A DNA stretch of 64,000 nucleotides from Fragum whitleyi (lineage: Eukaryota > Mollusca > Bivalvia > Cardiida > Cardiidae): contig OX411556.1 in assembly GCA_948146395.1 (NCBI GenBank), positions 29,711,056-29,775,055 on the forward strand, in the 5' to 3' direction. This document shows, in pieces, positions 44,272-55,754 of this stretch; position 1 is the first letter of the stretch, and each line of letters starts with the position of its first letter. The position numbers and the translations under genes were made by a program. The notes beneath the pieces were generated by a model. It was not told the origin of the DNA. It did not search any database and worked only from the letters and a program-made list of their open reading frames with translations.

Positions 44272-44790
44272 TTTGATAAATTTTTTGTCCGTCCCTCATA
44301 GGCAAGACAACTAAGGTTAATATTGTGGGACAACTGTGGTCCTCTTTTGGTTTTGTAAGCATTTTTGTTTTGAAGTTGTGAACCTTGCAAGTGCATGTTT
44401 GGTATTTTATTTAGATTGCTTTTATATTTTACATAAAGCTATATGTTTACATTTTTCATAAATTATATAAGAAATTAGGACAGAAACAAAAAGGAGAATG
44501 AAAATCAGTGCTTGAAGGTCAACCATTGACGTAATACAGGTGTCGGGTGTTCCTTTTCAGTGGGTCATGAATTCTAAAAAGTATGTCATGGCTTGTTTTG
44601 TAAATATTACCATATATGGTATTCATTCATGAAGCCAAGCCAATGGCCTTGACCATAAACATTGCTCTGTAATAGTACATAGGGTTGACGTTTCCCTCAC
44701 TCGTGAAACCTTATCACATTTTCTTTACGCACATGATTGACACTTGATCAGCTTGTTAGATAAGAGGAAATGATGGTACTGTTTTTTGCT

Positions 44791-44900
44791 TAACCCTTAT
44801 CATGCTGAATAATTTTATGGTGAAACATTTTCATCATTATCAAAGGGCAAAAAGCACTGAAAGTACTAACTGTAGGTAAATTTTTTAGTTTTGCTATTAT
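44791..44900. mobile_element. piggyBac-like MITE, one-end remnant
   Basis: TTAACCCTTATCATGCTGAA, then TTTTCATCATTATCAAAGGG, GCACTGAAAGTACTAACTGT, the reverse of the interior of copies 1 and 5. The other end is lost. Confidence 0.65.
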
Positions 44901-46320
44901 AACCATATGCAATATGTGGACTCTCTCTTATACAAGTAGTAGAATGCCCCATGATTTAACTGTGATTGTACCCAAATGAAAGGGTTATTTCCTCTCAACT
45001 ATCATTTCAAATCCCTCCTCAGTCTGAAAAGTTACCTTAAGACATGCCTCAATGTGACAATTATGTAAACAAACTATGTTTCTGTTACAAAAATATTTAT
45101 TTGCCAATTTTCATAGGACAATTGACAAAGATCATTTTGACACACATGTCGTCCATAAATGGGCAAATAGTAAGAAGCACACCTAGATGAGATGAGAAGC
45201 TAGCAGCTTGTATATAATGCACATGGTAAAGACGTAAGGTATTTTTTGATAGATTTAACAGCCTCACCATATGGGAGGAATTCTGTTGAAAGTGATATAA
45301 AACTTTGCGCAAAACCAACCTTCAAACAATGGATTATTAAATTTTCTTGAATTGGCAAGGTTATCATTGTGAAGATTTTCAAAAGTTTTCCAAATATCAA
45401 ATTTTTCGTGCCAAAAAATCATACCCTAAACAAGCTAGTTCATGGGGCCAGGGCAAATCTACTGTAAGTGCCTATAGATATGAAGGCACTTACAGTAGTT
45501 TTGCGCTGACCCCTAGAGTTGCCTTGAGTTACAGATCTAGTTTAGTTACCAGCGTCAAAGATAATACAAAAAACGTCTGTTACCGATTTATAATTGACAC
45601 AGATTTTAACCAATGATAGACAAACTGTAGGCTTTTGCGTATCTTTTATATAAGTCTCCACATGTAGAGCAGGCATGTGGCCAAAACAATGTCCCCAATA
45701 GGTGACATGAAAATAATTTTCCGTCTATCCTGTCACATGATCATTTAGGGGATTTGTTATCAACTTATTCATTATTGACAAAACAAGTTGGCAAATTATC
45801 ACAAGATACCCCTGTTACACTGCTGGATGTCCAAGTATGAAAAACACTTAAGGGAAAAAAATAAAAAAGTAAGCTAGGTAGAGATACGGTTAATGGGCTC
45901 TGTACTCTGCAATCATTAGAGCAACATAATTGCCAAGTTTCAAGTCAAGTAGACATAAAGGTGTGCGGCTTATGCTCAGGATAAAGAAGTGGATGCTGCC
46001 AGAGGCCCGGCCGTCGCTTGCCCTGATACACCACAGGTGATCACACATGTCTGCTCTTTTAACGGGCCTTAAAAATTGGTAGTATGATACAATAAGCATC
46101 TTAAAGTTTGAAATAGTTATGTTCAACATGAAGCATTTTGGACAATGTTTAAAAAATACAGCAGGATGATCAATTATTTGGCTGCAAACTGTTTCGGGAC
46201 TGGGGCTTTTGGAATTCTGGGGTTCTCAAATGTTTACCCTAGACTGTCTAAAAACGTATGAAATAAGTGAGTTCCACAATTTCACTGGTAAGAGCTGCTG
46301 TTATAGTGTAGGTTGTTTAC
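44901..46320. other. Repeat-poor stretch, nothing coding recognised
   Basis: AT-rich DNA. The only structured item is a palindrome at 45453-45506 (GCAAATCTACTGTAAGTGCC / GGCACTTACAGTAGTTTTGC, one mismatch), a copy of the GTGCAA family followed by GCTGACCCC. Confidence 0.5.
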
Positions 46321-46325
46321 CCAAG

Positions 46326-46395
46326 GGTGTGGAATTCCCATGCCCGACTTGTCCAACATGGGCTTTTCCACCTAGTGGCAAGTACATTTTTAAGT
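46326..46395 (+). repeat. GGTGTGGAATTCCC repeat, second copy
   Basis: GTGTGGAATTCCCATGCCCG, ACTTGTCCAACATGGGC, CTAGTGGCAAGTACATTTTT. It matches 35520-35590. Confidence 0.65.
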
Positions 46396-46819
46396 CGCTT
46401 GCGATCGCGCTGCGACTTATTGTGGCCGTACGAAGTTTTCTGGACAGGTCAAAGGTCAAAGACAGACCTCTTAACGTCTTCTGTATTTCTCTTTTGAGAC
46501 AAAGTAGATCTCTGATTTCTTGTCCGCACTTTATGGTAATAAACATAACGAAATAATGCCACATTTTGCGATCGTATGAAAGTTGTAAAGAATACATCAT
46601 ATTTCTTAAACGCCATATGAGGCAGAGAAAGAATTTCAAAAAACAAAAACTAACAAACAAAAACACCGTAACCACACCTGTTTAATATGCAGTTACGAGT
46701 TTTTTCGTAAACCATTGAAAAAATAGTGCACTACGCGCAGTAATACAGACGCGTTTCAGAAAAAGAATAACATCGGTTTTCAACGAAAAACTCGTAACCA
46801 CAATTTGTTTTAATATACA

Positions 46820-47560
46820 GTTAAGGGGTTTTCGTTGAAAGTAGGGCTCTCGGAAACGACAGTAGTGTCGTCTGAGACGACAACTTTTCTCAGCGGACGA
46901 CAAAAAATCCTATCAAAGGATTCCACCGGACGACAAGTTTTTCTAAGGCACGCGTCCCGACTTATAACCTCTCAGCTGTGTATGTATTTGATTGTTTACG
47001 TAAGTAAGGCTAACTGTCGCGTGAAAAATCGATAATAGCCATATCTGAAGTCCGATAGATGGGCGCAGTAGGCGTGGCGTTAAATTGACGCCAACAGCCA
47101 ATCGTAATCGTTTATTCGTAGACCTTGTAGGCGGAGCCTGACTTTCAATGAATTGAATCTAGACTCTGCCCGACAATGTGTTTTGGCGATTGTTAGGCAT
47201 AAACGAAACACGTAAACTATTAATATATTGATCGAAGCAGTTGATTCACTAATTATATACCGGTAATTGAATTCGAGCAGGGCCCCAATTTAGACAAAGA
47301 CAATAGTAAGACAACATAATCGACCCGATTTGTTCGTAACAAGTAAATGATTAGTCCGTGTCCTTCGAACTGTCCCGAATCTCTTTTACCTTTTTTAAAA
47401 TCGGTATTTTGACTTAAAGCAATTATTGAATTAAAGAAATGTTCCGAGAAAAACACGAAACGAATTACCACTACCGGTGAATCTCTGAAACGCCGTGCAT
47501 GTGCTTAATTCCGTCGGATACCGTATTTCGAAAATGGAAAGCTCCGGATCAGCCTACTGA
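46820..47560. promoter_or_regulatory. CpG-richer block, possible regulatory region
   Basis: CpG is frequent (GACGACA repeats with GTCGTCTGAGACGAC at 46868-46882, GGCACGCGTCCCG, GGGCGCAGTAGGCGTGGCG, GACGCCAACAGCCAATCG with a CCAAT core near 47098, GGCGGAGCC). No exon of a known family was found. It could be a promoter of an unseen gene or a less methylated unique region. Confidence 0.3.
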
Positions 47561-47578
47561 TCAAACACGTGTTGAAAT

Positions 47579-47690
47579 GAAAAAAAAAAAAAAAAAAAAA
47601 AATGAACACAAATCACGAGACAAGTGGTTCGGAAAGTTTAATTATTTCAATCTAAAAAAAAAAAAAAAAAAAGAAAGAAAAAGAGAGAGA
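47579..47690. repeat. Poly-A tracts
   Basis: Two runs of about 20 A, at 47580-47602 and 47655-47672, the second trailing into GAAAGAAAAAGAGAGAG. Confidence 0.85.
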
Positions 47691-48789
47691 TAACCAATGC
47701 AGTTCAAACATACAATCTTTTGTAATGAATATGAATTCTGAATTTTTTCTCTCGATTGGCGACATCTGCAAAGAGAAACATCGCATTGACTTATATGTTG
47801 AGATTTTTTAAAGTCTAAGTAAATACAATAACATTTTTTGACCTCTTTTTAACTTCTGGCAAAAAGAAGATATGACTGTTTCAAAGACTTGCTTCTGTAT
47901 TGGTTTTATATGGTTTTAAACTGAACCGGGAAAAGTTTTGTCATCTACTGACCCCATCTCCAAAAAATGAATAAAAAAAAATGTAAAAAGCATTGGGATA
48001 AAAGAAGAAAATGTTTTTCACAAGCAATTCTTTCTTTTCAATCAATGTTTTCCTTAAGATAACCATTCTGGTGACTTAAACATTAGATTGTGTAGTAAAA
48101 GGTTAATAAATTGTTGTTTCAATATCATAGTTTTGCATGGTACAAAATCAACCCTCATAATGATGGAATCTAACTTTTTTGTGTTGGATCCAACTTTTTC
48201 TGGAGTTGGATTCCATGAATCCTACTTTCAAAACCCTAGTGAGAGCCCTGGAAAGCATTGAAAAAAATAGTTCGCGCATGCGCAGTAATTCAGACACGCT
48301 CTCATATAGATCCAGTCGCCATTTTCTCATCGGTTGTTATTTGCTTCGTTTTGACAGAAACTCTGATTTAGGACCAAATAAAATTAGATATTCTTAAAAA
48401 TTCATCTATCAACATTTCTAGTCAATCAATATAGAAGCATTATTCTCGAAAGAAGAATTTGATTCTATAGAATATTTCCCAGATATGAACAAATTTTCCA
48501 CAAAATATTCCACCAACCAATGTTAAAATCCATCGAAGTCAAAATAAGGAGATATGGTGAAACTTGTGTATTTTTTTTAAATACTTGAACCAGAATAGTG
48601 GTAACATTTTCATCTTTTTCACTTCGAAAATTATTATTCTGTTCATTGAAAACCGATGATTGTATTCATCCCGTCTCAAAATGTCATTTGTGACAGAAAA
48701 TAATAGGCCGGTTAGAAGTTTTGACAAGTATGTTTTATTATACCCCAGCAAAACTTTTTGTAGCTCCATTAAAAGAATGTCACCCATAT

Positions 48790-48945
48790 CGTGAACCTAT
48801 GTAGAGGAATAGCAGGGGGCTCAGTTAGGGTATTGTGAAAGTACTGGTATGAAAAAAACTAGAATCCATGGTTTGGTGCTCCAGTCGCTGCGGTATGACC
48901 CATAGCAGTTGAAAACGGCGTAAAACCCCAAAAACCATACCACCG
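48790..48945 (+). mobile_element. SINE body, diverged
   Basis: GTGAACCTATGTAGAGGAAT, GTACTGGTATG, TGGTGCTCCAGTCGCTGCGG, GAAAACGGCGTAAAACCCC. It sits within a family C-like HINE end: TTATACCCCAGCAAAAC (48740) and CCGCAAAACGATCG (48942). Confidence 0.65.
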
Positions 48946-49177
48946 CAAAACGATCGTCAGTGTTTTCCCCAGCCCAATAAGCTGTATCAGCCCCACTACA
49001 GCTTCATCTAAAACAGTGTTATGCCCCTACAGCTTTAAAACTACCCCACTGCTTAATTTCTTCAAAATGGTCATCAAATAGAGAAATTTTAGTTATCTTA
49101 TGTCAAAAACTGATGAAACAGGTCAAAACTGATGAATTAAGGCATTTTGTACAATAAATATGCATAAAAACATTATT

Positions 49178-49218
49178 GGAAAAGAAGAAATTGCTCAACA
49201 TGAGCAATTTATTCTTTT
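49178..49218. repeat. Hairpin GAAATTGCTC..GAGCAATTT (copy 2)
   Basis: AAAAGAAGAAATTGCTC and GAGCAATTTATTCTTTT around AACAT. Same family as those at 13035 and 61100. Confidence 0.7.
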
Positions 49219-49276
49219 CCTAAATGTTTTTATTCACATAATCACAATTACTTGCATAAACACTGTATTGTAAGCT

Positions 49277-49558
49277 GAGCCGCCGTCATAGCGCAGTTGG
49301 TAGCGCGTCGGACTGTCATTCTAGAGGTCCCGGGTTCGATCCCCGACGGCGGCACTCATTCTTTCCGACTATTTGTCTCTCACCAATGGATTGATAATCG
49401 TAGACCTATGTGAGATAGCGGCTGGAGGCTAGGAAAGAATGTGATGGTTGTACTGGTGAGAGAAATACCAGGGATCCATTGTTAGGTGCTCCAGCCGCCG
49501 CGATATAACTGAAATAATGTTGAAAGCGGCGTTTAACTCCATTCAATCAATCAATCAA
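49277..49558 (+). mobile_element. Full-length tRNA-derived SINE with target duplication
   Basis: The tRNA head 49282-49354 has A box TAGCGCAGTTGG, B box GGTTCGATCCC, and complementary acceptor arms GCCGTC / GACGGC. Then ACTCATTCTTTCCGAC, the conserved body (CACCAATGGATTGATAATCG, GGCTGGAGGCTAGGAAAG, AATACCAGGGATCC, GTGCTCCAGCCGCCGCG) and the tail CATTCAATCAATCAATCAA. TGTATTGTAAGCT flanks it on both sides (49264-49276 and 49559-49571). It is one of the youngest insertions here. Confidence 0.93.
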
Positions 49559-50053
49559 TGTATTGTAAGCTTCCAACGATGCTGCCATTACAGCTTCCAA
49601 TTATTCTAAGGAGAACCCTGATCATTTTAGGGGTTATACTGGCATCAGCCTGTCTGTCCGTCCATGTGCAAACCTTGTCTTGCACATAGCTCAAATATTG
49701 ATAAAGATACATGTATAGTTGTGACCCATCACACTCAAAGGGACCTTATGGCATGTGTGAAAAATATTGACCCTAGTCTGTCTGTACTGTCCGCGCAGCC
49801 AGACTAGGGCCGACGCTTTTCACTTTTATGTAATTTTCTAAATCTGGGGTATTTACCCTATCTTACTCTGTATTCACTTTTTTGCATATGGGATCTGGTT
49901 AACCTTTGCTGGGTCTGACAAGTTTGTCAAAATTTGGATTTTTGGCTTTCGGACAAGGTCCCATTTAGAGTGACAGGTCACAATTTTGAAAATTCAAAGG
50001 TGCATAGAATTTATTGTGGAGAGGTTCAATAGATCTAATTTTTAAGAGACAAA

Positions 50054-50318
50054 TAGCGCAGTTGGTTAGGCATAAGACTTTCAATCTGGAAGTCGTGGGT
50101 TCGATCCCCGGTGGCGGCAAATATCCTTTCCGACGTTTGTCTCTCACCAATGGGTAGATAATCTTAAACCTATGTGAGATAGCAGTCGGAGGCTAGGAAA
50201 GGATGTAATGGTGGTACAGGTGAGAGAAATACCAGGAATCCATTGTTAGGTGCTCCGGCCGCCGCGATATAACTGAAATAATGTTGAAAGCGGCGTTAAA
50301 CTCCATTCAATCAATCAA
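50054..50318 (+). mobile_element. SINE with target duplication, head shortened
   Basis: TAGCGCAGTTGGTTAGGCAT is a variant A box, GGGTTCGATCCCCGG a B box, then GGCGGCAAATATCC, the body and tail CATTCAATCAATCAA. TTTTAAGAGACAAA occurs at 50040-50053 and again at 50319-50332. The insert lacks the first several bases of the tRNA head. It belongs to the head type shared with 24764. Confidence 0.92.
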
Positions 50319-50618
50319 TTTTAAGAGACAAACATCTCTTGTTATATACAATTCAATATTAATTTCATTTCCTTCAATACTTTTTAAAACCTTCTCTGAT
50401 AAGGTCATAAAAAGCAAGTCTTGTTTAACTAATACATCTGTTGAAGCGACTTTCAGGCCCTTCAGGGCTTTGATTATAGTCCACTTGTCCGTGGGCAACT
50501 AATTACCAGAGCAAATCTTGGAACAGTACTTAAATGAACTAGGAGAAAAGTCATCCTAATGTTTGTATCAAAGGATAGAAAGTATTGTATTTAATGAAGA
50601 AAATGCTGGTTTACAGCA

Positions 50619-51993
50619 TTTTTTAGCTCCACTGGCTGAAAGCCACTGGGGCTATTGTTATGGCGTTGTGTCCGTCGTGCGTCCGTCCATCCGTCCGTGC
50701 GTGCGTGCGGTCGTAAACTTTTTCTTTAAAAATCTTCTCCTCAGAAACTACTGGATGAATTTCAACTAAACTTCACAGGAATGATCCTTGGGTGACCCTC
50801 TTTCAAAGTTGTTCAAGAAATTTTGATCCAATGAAAAACATGGATTTAATGGGCGTGGCTAATTTCCAAATATGGTTAAAAGTGACTTTTCTCAGGTTCT
50901 AATAGATGGATACCAATTAAATTTTACATGAATGATCCTTGGGTGATCCTTTATCAGTCTACAAAAAATTATTGTGATTGGATAGAAATTATGCATTTTA
51001 TGGGCGGAGGTCATTTCTCTATATGTTATATAGTGGAAACATTCAAAATAATTTTCTCAGAATGTAACCGATGGATATCAACCAAATTTCACTTGAATGA
51101 TCATAGAGTGACCCTTTATCAGTCTACCAAAAATTATTGTGTTCAGATGAAAAATATGTATTTTATGGGCAGAGGTCATTTCTCTATATGATACATAGTG
51201 GAAACTTTGAAAATCATTTTATCAGAATCTAAGTAATGGATATCAACCAAATTTCACAAGAATGATCCTTGAGTGACCCTTTATCAGTCTACCAAACATT
51301 ATTGTGATCGGGTGAAAAATATGTATTTTATGGGCGGAGGTCATTTCTCAATATGTCATACAGTGGAAACTTTGAAAATCATTTTCTCAGTATCTAAAAG
51401 TTTGATATCAACCAAATTTCACAAGAATGATCATTAAGTGACCCTTTATCAGTCTACCAAAAATTATTGTGATCAGGTGAAAAATATGTATTTTATGGGC
51501 GGAGGTCATTTCTCAATATGTCATACAGTGGAAACTTTGAAAATCATTTTCTCAGTATCTAAAAGTTTGATATCAACCAAATTTCACAAGAATGATAATT
51601 GAGTGACTCTTTATCAGTCTACCAAAAATTATTGTGATCGGGTGAAAAATATGTATTTTATGGGTGGAGGTCATTTCTCAATATATTATATAGTGGAAAC
51701 TTTGGAAATCATTTTCTCAGAATGTAACTGATGGATATCAATCAAACATTTTTGGTATGTTATTTGGGTGACCCATTATCATGCTGCCAAAAATTATTTT
51801 GATCGGATGAAAAATAATTCTTTTATGGGCGGAGGTCATTTCTCTTTATGTTATTTACCGGTAGTTGAAACTTATAAAATCATTTTCAACATCAGTAGAA
51901 CCCAAAATATCTAAAAATCTAGTCAAAACTTTTATTTGCTTTTACAAGAATTTCAAGCCGGTGGAGCGACTCAAGCCATTCATGGCTTTCTAG
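50619..51993 (+). mobile_element. HINE-like element, family A, copy 4
   Basis: TTTTTAGCTCCACTGGCTG, hairpin GGCTGAAAGCC, GTCCGTCCATCCGTCCG, about seven monomers of about 165 bp (TTTTCTCAGAATGTAACC.. at 51053, 51219, 51384, 51550 and 51715), GCCGGTGGAGCGACTC, AAGCCATTCATGGCTT, TCTAG. Adjacent monomers at 51384 and 51550 are nearly identical, showing recent local expansion. Confidence 0.9.
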
Positions 51994-52033
51994 TTTCATT
52001 AAAAACATTGTTTTCTAACTTTTTATTAATCTA

Positions 52034-53318
52034 TTTTTAGCTCACCTGAGCACGAAGTGCTCATGGTGAGCTTTTGTGGTAAGGTGGATGTCCGTTGTGC
52101 GACATGCGTTGTGCGACGTCCATCGTCAACATTTGCCTTGTATGCACTCTAGAGACCACATTTTTTGCCCTATCAACCTGAAATTTTGTCAGAATGATTG
52201 TCCTGACAAAATCTCAGAAGAGTTAGAAATTAGGTCAACTTGGGTCAAAAACTAGGTCACGGGGTCAAATCTTAGAATAACCTTGTATGCTCCGTAGAAG
52301 CCAGATTTTTTGCCCGATCAACCTGAAATTTGGTCAGAATGATTGTCTTGATAAAATTTTGGATGACTTTGAAAATGGGTCAACTGGGGTCAAAAACTAG
52401 GTCACAGGGTCAAAACTTAGAAAAACCTTGTATGCACTCTAGAGGCCACATTTTTTGCCCGATCAACCTGAAATTTGGCCAGAATGATTGTGTTGATGAG
52501 ATCTATGACGAGTTTGAAATTAGGTCAACTTGGGTCAAAAACTAGGTCACAGGGTCAAATCTTAGAAAAACTGTATATGCACTACGAATGGATCATTTTT
52601 TGCCCGATCAACCTGAAATTTGGTCAGAATGATTGTTTTGATGATTTCTCAGATGAGATTGAAATTGGGTCAACTGGGGTTAAAAACTAGGTCACAGGGT
52701 CACATCTTAGAAAAACCTTGTATACACTTTAGTTGCAACATTTTTTGCTCGATCAACCTGAAATTTGGTCAGAATGATGGTCTTGATCAAATCTCGGATG
52801 TGTGTGAAATTGGGTCAACTTGGGTCAAAAACTAGGTCATCGGGGTCACATCTTAGAAAAACCTTATATGCATTCTAGAGGCCACATTTTTTGCCCGATC
52901 AACCTGAATTTTTGGTCAGAATGATTGTCTTGATGAATCTCTGGCCAGTTCAAAATTGGGTCAACTGGGGTAAAAATCTATGTCACAGGGTCAAATCTTA
53001 GAAAATCTTGTATGCACTCTAGGGGCAACATTTTTTGCCCTATCAACCTGAAATTCGGTCAGATTGGTTGTCTTAATGAAATCTCGTATGTGTTCGAAAT
53101 TGGGTCAACTGGAGTCATAAACTAGGTCACAGGGTCAAATCTTAGAAAGACCTTGTTAGTCAACCTGAAAATTGTAAAAAAGGAATCTCTAGTTGTATAG
53201 AAGCAACAGTATGGTTTAGCTGAGTGACATCCATTCATCATTCTTTTTCTAGACCTACTTTTAAAAATTTAAGACAGTTCATTCAGGTGAGTGATTTAGG
53301 GCTACTATGGCCCTCTTG
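52034..53318 (+). mobile_element. HINE-like element, family B, copy 5
   Basis: TTTTTAGCTCACCTGAGC, hairpin GAGCACGAAGTGCTC, then 145-bp monomers (CCTTGTATGCACTCTAGAGG near 52137, 52282, 52427, 52572 and so on) and the end CAGGTGAGTGATTTAGGGC, hairpin GGGCTACTATGGCCC, TCTTG|TT. Three overlapping frames of 71 codons offset by 145 bases are a by-product of this period. Confidence 0.88.
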
Positions 53319-53344
53319 TTTTGTGGACAAGTTCTATTTGATCC

Positions 53345-53415
53345 CAGACAAGTAGAAAAGCGACTTTGAATTGTCGATGGACAAGTGGAGAAAATTTGTA
53401 TTTTCCACATCCCTG
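53345..53415. repeat. Dispersed GACAAGTAGAAAA repeat, third copy
   Basis: CCAGACAAGTAGAAAAGCGA, GATGGACAAGTGGAGAAAAT. Same family as 9835 and 35203. Confidence 0.5.
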
Positions 53416-53434
53416 GTTTACCTCAAACTCCAAA

Positions 53435-53645
53435 TCTTTAGTCATTGAGTCATGGGTTTGATCCTGGTGGGCGGCTGCACATGTCTATTCAGATATTTGT
53501 CTACAACCAATAGGTAGATAATCATAAACCTGAATGGGATAGCAGCTGGAAGGTTAGAATGGATGATTCTAACAATAGTATTGTCTCGAGAAAAACTAGG
53601 ATGCCATTGGAACTTACTCAAGACATACAGTGATAGAGCTGCCAC
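53435..53645 (+). mobile_element. SINE, old and diverged
   Basis: GAGTCATGGGTTTGATCCTG (B box), ACAACCAATAGGTAGATAAT, GATAGCAGCTGGAAGG, AAACTAGGATGCCATTG. It runs into an orphan HINE end. Confidence 0.65.
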
Positions 53646-53649
53646 TGAC

Positions 53650-53691
53650 ATACCCCTTTGGGCGTATATGCGCCGCTCTGCAAAACTCTTG
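53650..53691 (+). mobile_element. Orphan 3' end of family G HINE
   Basis: ACCCCTTTGGGCGTATATGC, GCCGCTCTGC, AAAACTCTTG|TT matches the 3' end of the 59320 element (60750-60789). No family G body precedes it. Confidence 0.7.
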
Positions 53692-53941
53692 TTTTCCTTG
53701 TTAGTAAAGAGGAAGTACCGTAACTTTATTTACTGAATGAACTATTCTTCTTAACAATTTTGATGGCAGAAATTTGCCACCATAGTTCTGATCATAAGCT
53801 GCTTTTTTGGAGACATGTGAACAAGTCATATAATTTTTAAAGGTTGGTTAAACAAGTATTAGGTGAATGACCTTGTTGAAACATCTTCTGTTACATCAAA
53901 TGTCATGGTAGCAATATGTTTGTCTTAGAATGGTCATTAAC

Positions 53942-54170
53942 CCTTGTCATGCTGAATAAAAACATTTGCAGAATTGCAGTAAAATCAAAGAGCAGAGAGC
54001 ACTAGATGCACTGAATGGGAGTTAGTTTTTATTTTGAATATTTATTTTCTAAATTTTTGAAGGTTGAAAAAGAAAATACAGATGGTCCAGACTAAGATCA
54101 GCTTGCTCAAATGTGCAGGCTGATATTTGTCTAAACCTCCATCCAAACAATGAAAATTCGAGGTTATGCA
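53942..54170. mobile_element. piggyBac-like MITE, copy 9, right end lost
   Basis: TTAACCCTTGTCATGCTGAA, GAGCAGAGAGCACTAGATGC, then GACTAAGATCAGCTTGCTC and GTGCAGGCTGATATTTGTC (palindrome). The terminal inverted repeat on the right is missing. Confidence 0.7.
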
Positions 54171-54318
54171 AGTGTTATGCAAGGGGTATAGAAATGTCTT
54201 TTAATTTGTAGGCAACAGATTGTCTATTTGTAAGAAAAATATGTCACAGCAAAGAATTGAAGTAATTGAAAATGAATAAATAGAATAATAGTCAGCAGTC
54301 TCATAGAAGAAGAAAAAA

Positions 54319-54990
54319 ACTGCTGGATGAATGAACTCTCATCTTTACTTACTGTTCTGAGACCAAAGGAAGGCCTGTGGCTTCAAGAGGCCGCTGACTT
54401 GTTGGATGAATGAATTCTCATCTTTACTCACTGTTCTGAGATCAAAGGAAGGCCTGTGGATTTTAGAGGCCTCTGGCTTGCTGGATGAATGAACTCTCAT
54501 CTTTACTCACTGTTCAGAGACCATAGGCAGGCCAAGGGTTCTAGAGGCCACTGGCTTGCTGGACAAATTAATTCTCATCTGTACTCGCTAATCTGAGACC
54601 ATAGGAAGGCCTGTGGCTTCTAGAGGTCACTAGCTTGCTGGATGAATGAATTCTCATCTTTACTCACTGTTCTGAGACCGAAGGAAGGCCTGTGGATTTT
54701 AGAGGCCACTGGCTTGCTGAATGAATGAACTCTCATCTTTACTCACTGTTCAGAGACCATAGGCAGGCCAAGGGTTCTAAGGGCCCCTGGCCCCTGGATG
54801 AACGAATTCTCATCTTTACTAAGATCTTGAGACTCTTGGCTTGTTGGATGAATGAACTCTCATTTTAACTCACTGTTTTGATATCATAGTAAGGCTTGTG
54901 GCTTCAAGAGGCCATTGGCTTGCTGGACAAATGAATTCTCATCTTTACTCACTTCTAGAGGCCACTGGCTTGCTGGTTGAATGGTTCTCA
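54319..54990 (+). repeat. Minisatellite, about 79-bp unit, about 8 copies
   Basis: Units begin CTGGATGAATGAACTCTCAT at about 54322, 54402, 54481, 54559, 54638, 54717 and later, each with TTTACTCACTGTTCTGAGAC, AAGGAAGGCCTGTGG, and AGAGGCCACTGGCTTG. Later units are truncated. No HINE ends were recognised at its edges. Confidence 0.88.
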
Positions 54991-55234
54991 TATTTATTGA
55001 GAGGTTTTAAAAAAGAAGTCCTTTTCAGGAAACTGACTTTCAGGAAACTGATGCAATATGGGTTAATATATTACCTACCAGACAACAGAATTTTATAAAG
55101 ACCGTGCAGACAATAGTTTCAGTTGATGATTTCTAAAAATCTTTGTCTTTTGGGGAGGAAACATATATGACGATAATTTCCTTCACTTACCCAGTTTGTT
55201 TTCAAGTTTCTTCAGAAAGGTTGCCACCAATGTA

Positions 55235-55352
55235 GTGCAATGTAGTAATACCGGTGGGAGAAATACCAGAAATCCATTGTTAGATGCTCCAGCTGCAGTA
55301 ATACGACTGTTAGGTTGTTGAAAAGTGGTGTGAAATCCCATTCAATCAAACT
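55235..55352 (+). mobile_element. SINE 3' fragment
   Basis: GGTGGGAGAAATACCAGAAA, ATCCATTGTTAGATGCTCC, GAAATCCCATTCAATCAAAC. Confidence 0.72.
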
Positions 55353-55754
55353 TCAGTTGGGTCAAAAAGTGGGATTGTGCAGGAAAACGTCACAACACAT
55401 GAAATTAGCTTAACTACATGTAGACATGTATAAATCTGAATACATGTATTTTGAAATACTTTTTTTCTAGAAATTAGTCATCCATTTTGATAACACAAAA
55501 AAATGGCTTTCATTAATTATATAATTGTGACCTCATGGGGTAACATTCTCAGGGAAAATGGTAGAAGCATGATCAGTTGTGGGTGGTTGGACTGAAAAGC
55601 GAACATTGAATGTGTTGAAAATCGTGACAACGTTGTTAGCTCAGACGTGAAGTTCAATATTCTTGTTTCTTGACAGCAATATCACTGGCTTGTAAAAAAT
55701 TGAAGCATTTCAGAGAGTAATTGCAAAACAATTGTATATAGGCACATCAAAAGG

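Larger units (their letters stand above)
43573..44348 (+). mobile_element. HINE-like element, family B, copy 4 (with MITE insertion)
   Basis: TTTTTAGCTCACCTGAGC, hairpin GAGCACAAACTGCTC, GTCCGTCTGTCTGTCCG, one body unit (TCCTTAAACATCTCCTCC.. GGCAGGGATGTTCCTTGGG), then a piggyBac-like MITE, then a relic end GGACAACTGTGGTCCTCTT. The 3' end is weak. Confidence 0.6.

Noticed and set aside
46209..46675. 115- and 124-codon frames on opposite strands
   Set aside because: They overlap each other and a dispersed GGTGTGGAATTCCC repeat, with no recognisable domain.
49282..49354. tRNA gene
   Set aside because: A and B boxes and acceptor pairing are present, but the sequence continues into a conserved SINE body with tail and target duplication, and several copies occur in the window. 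It is a SINE head.
52330..52835. Three overlapping 71-codon genes
   Set aside because: They are the same frame repeated every 145 bp in a family B element.
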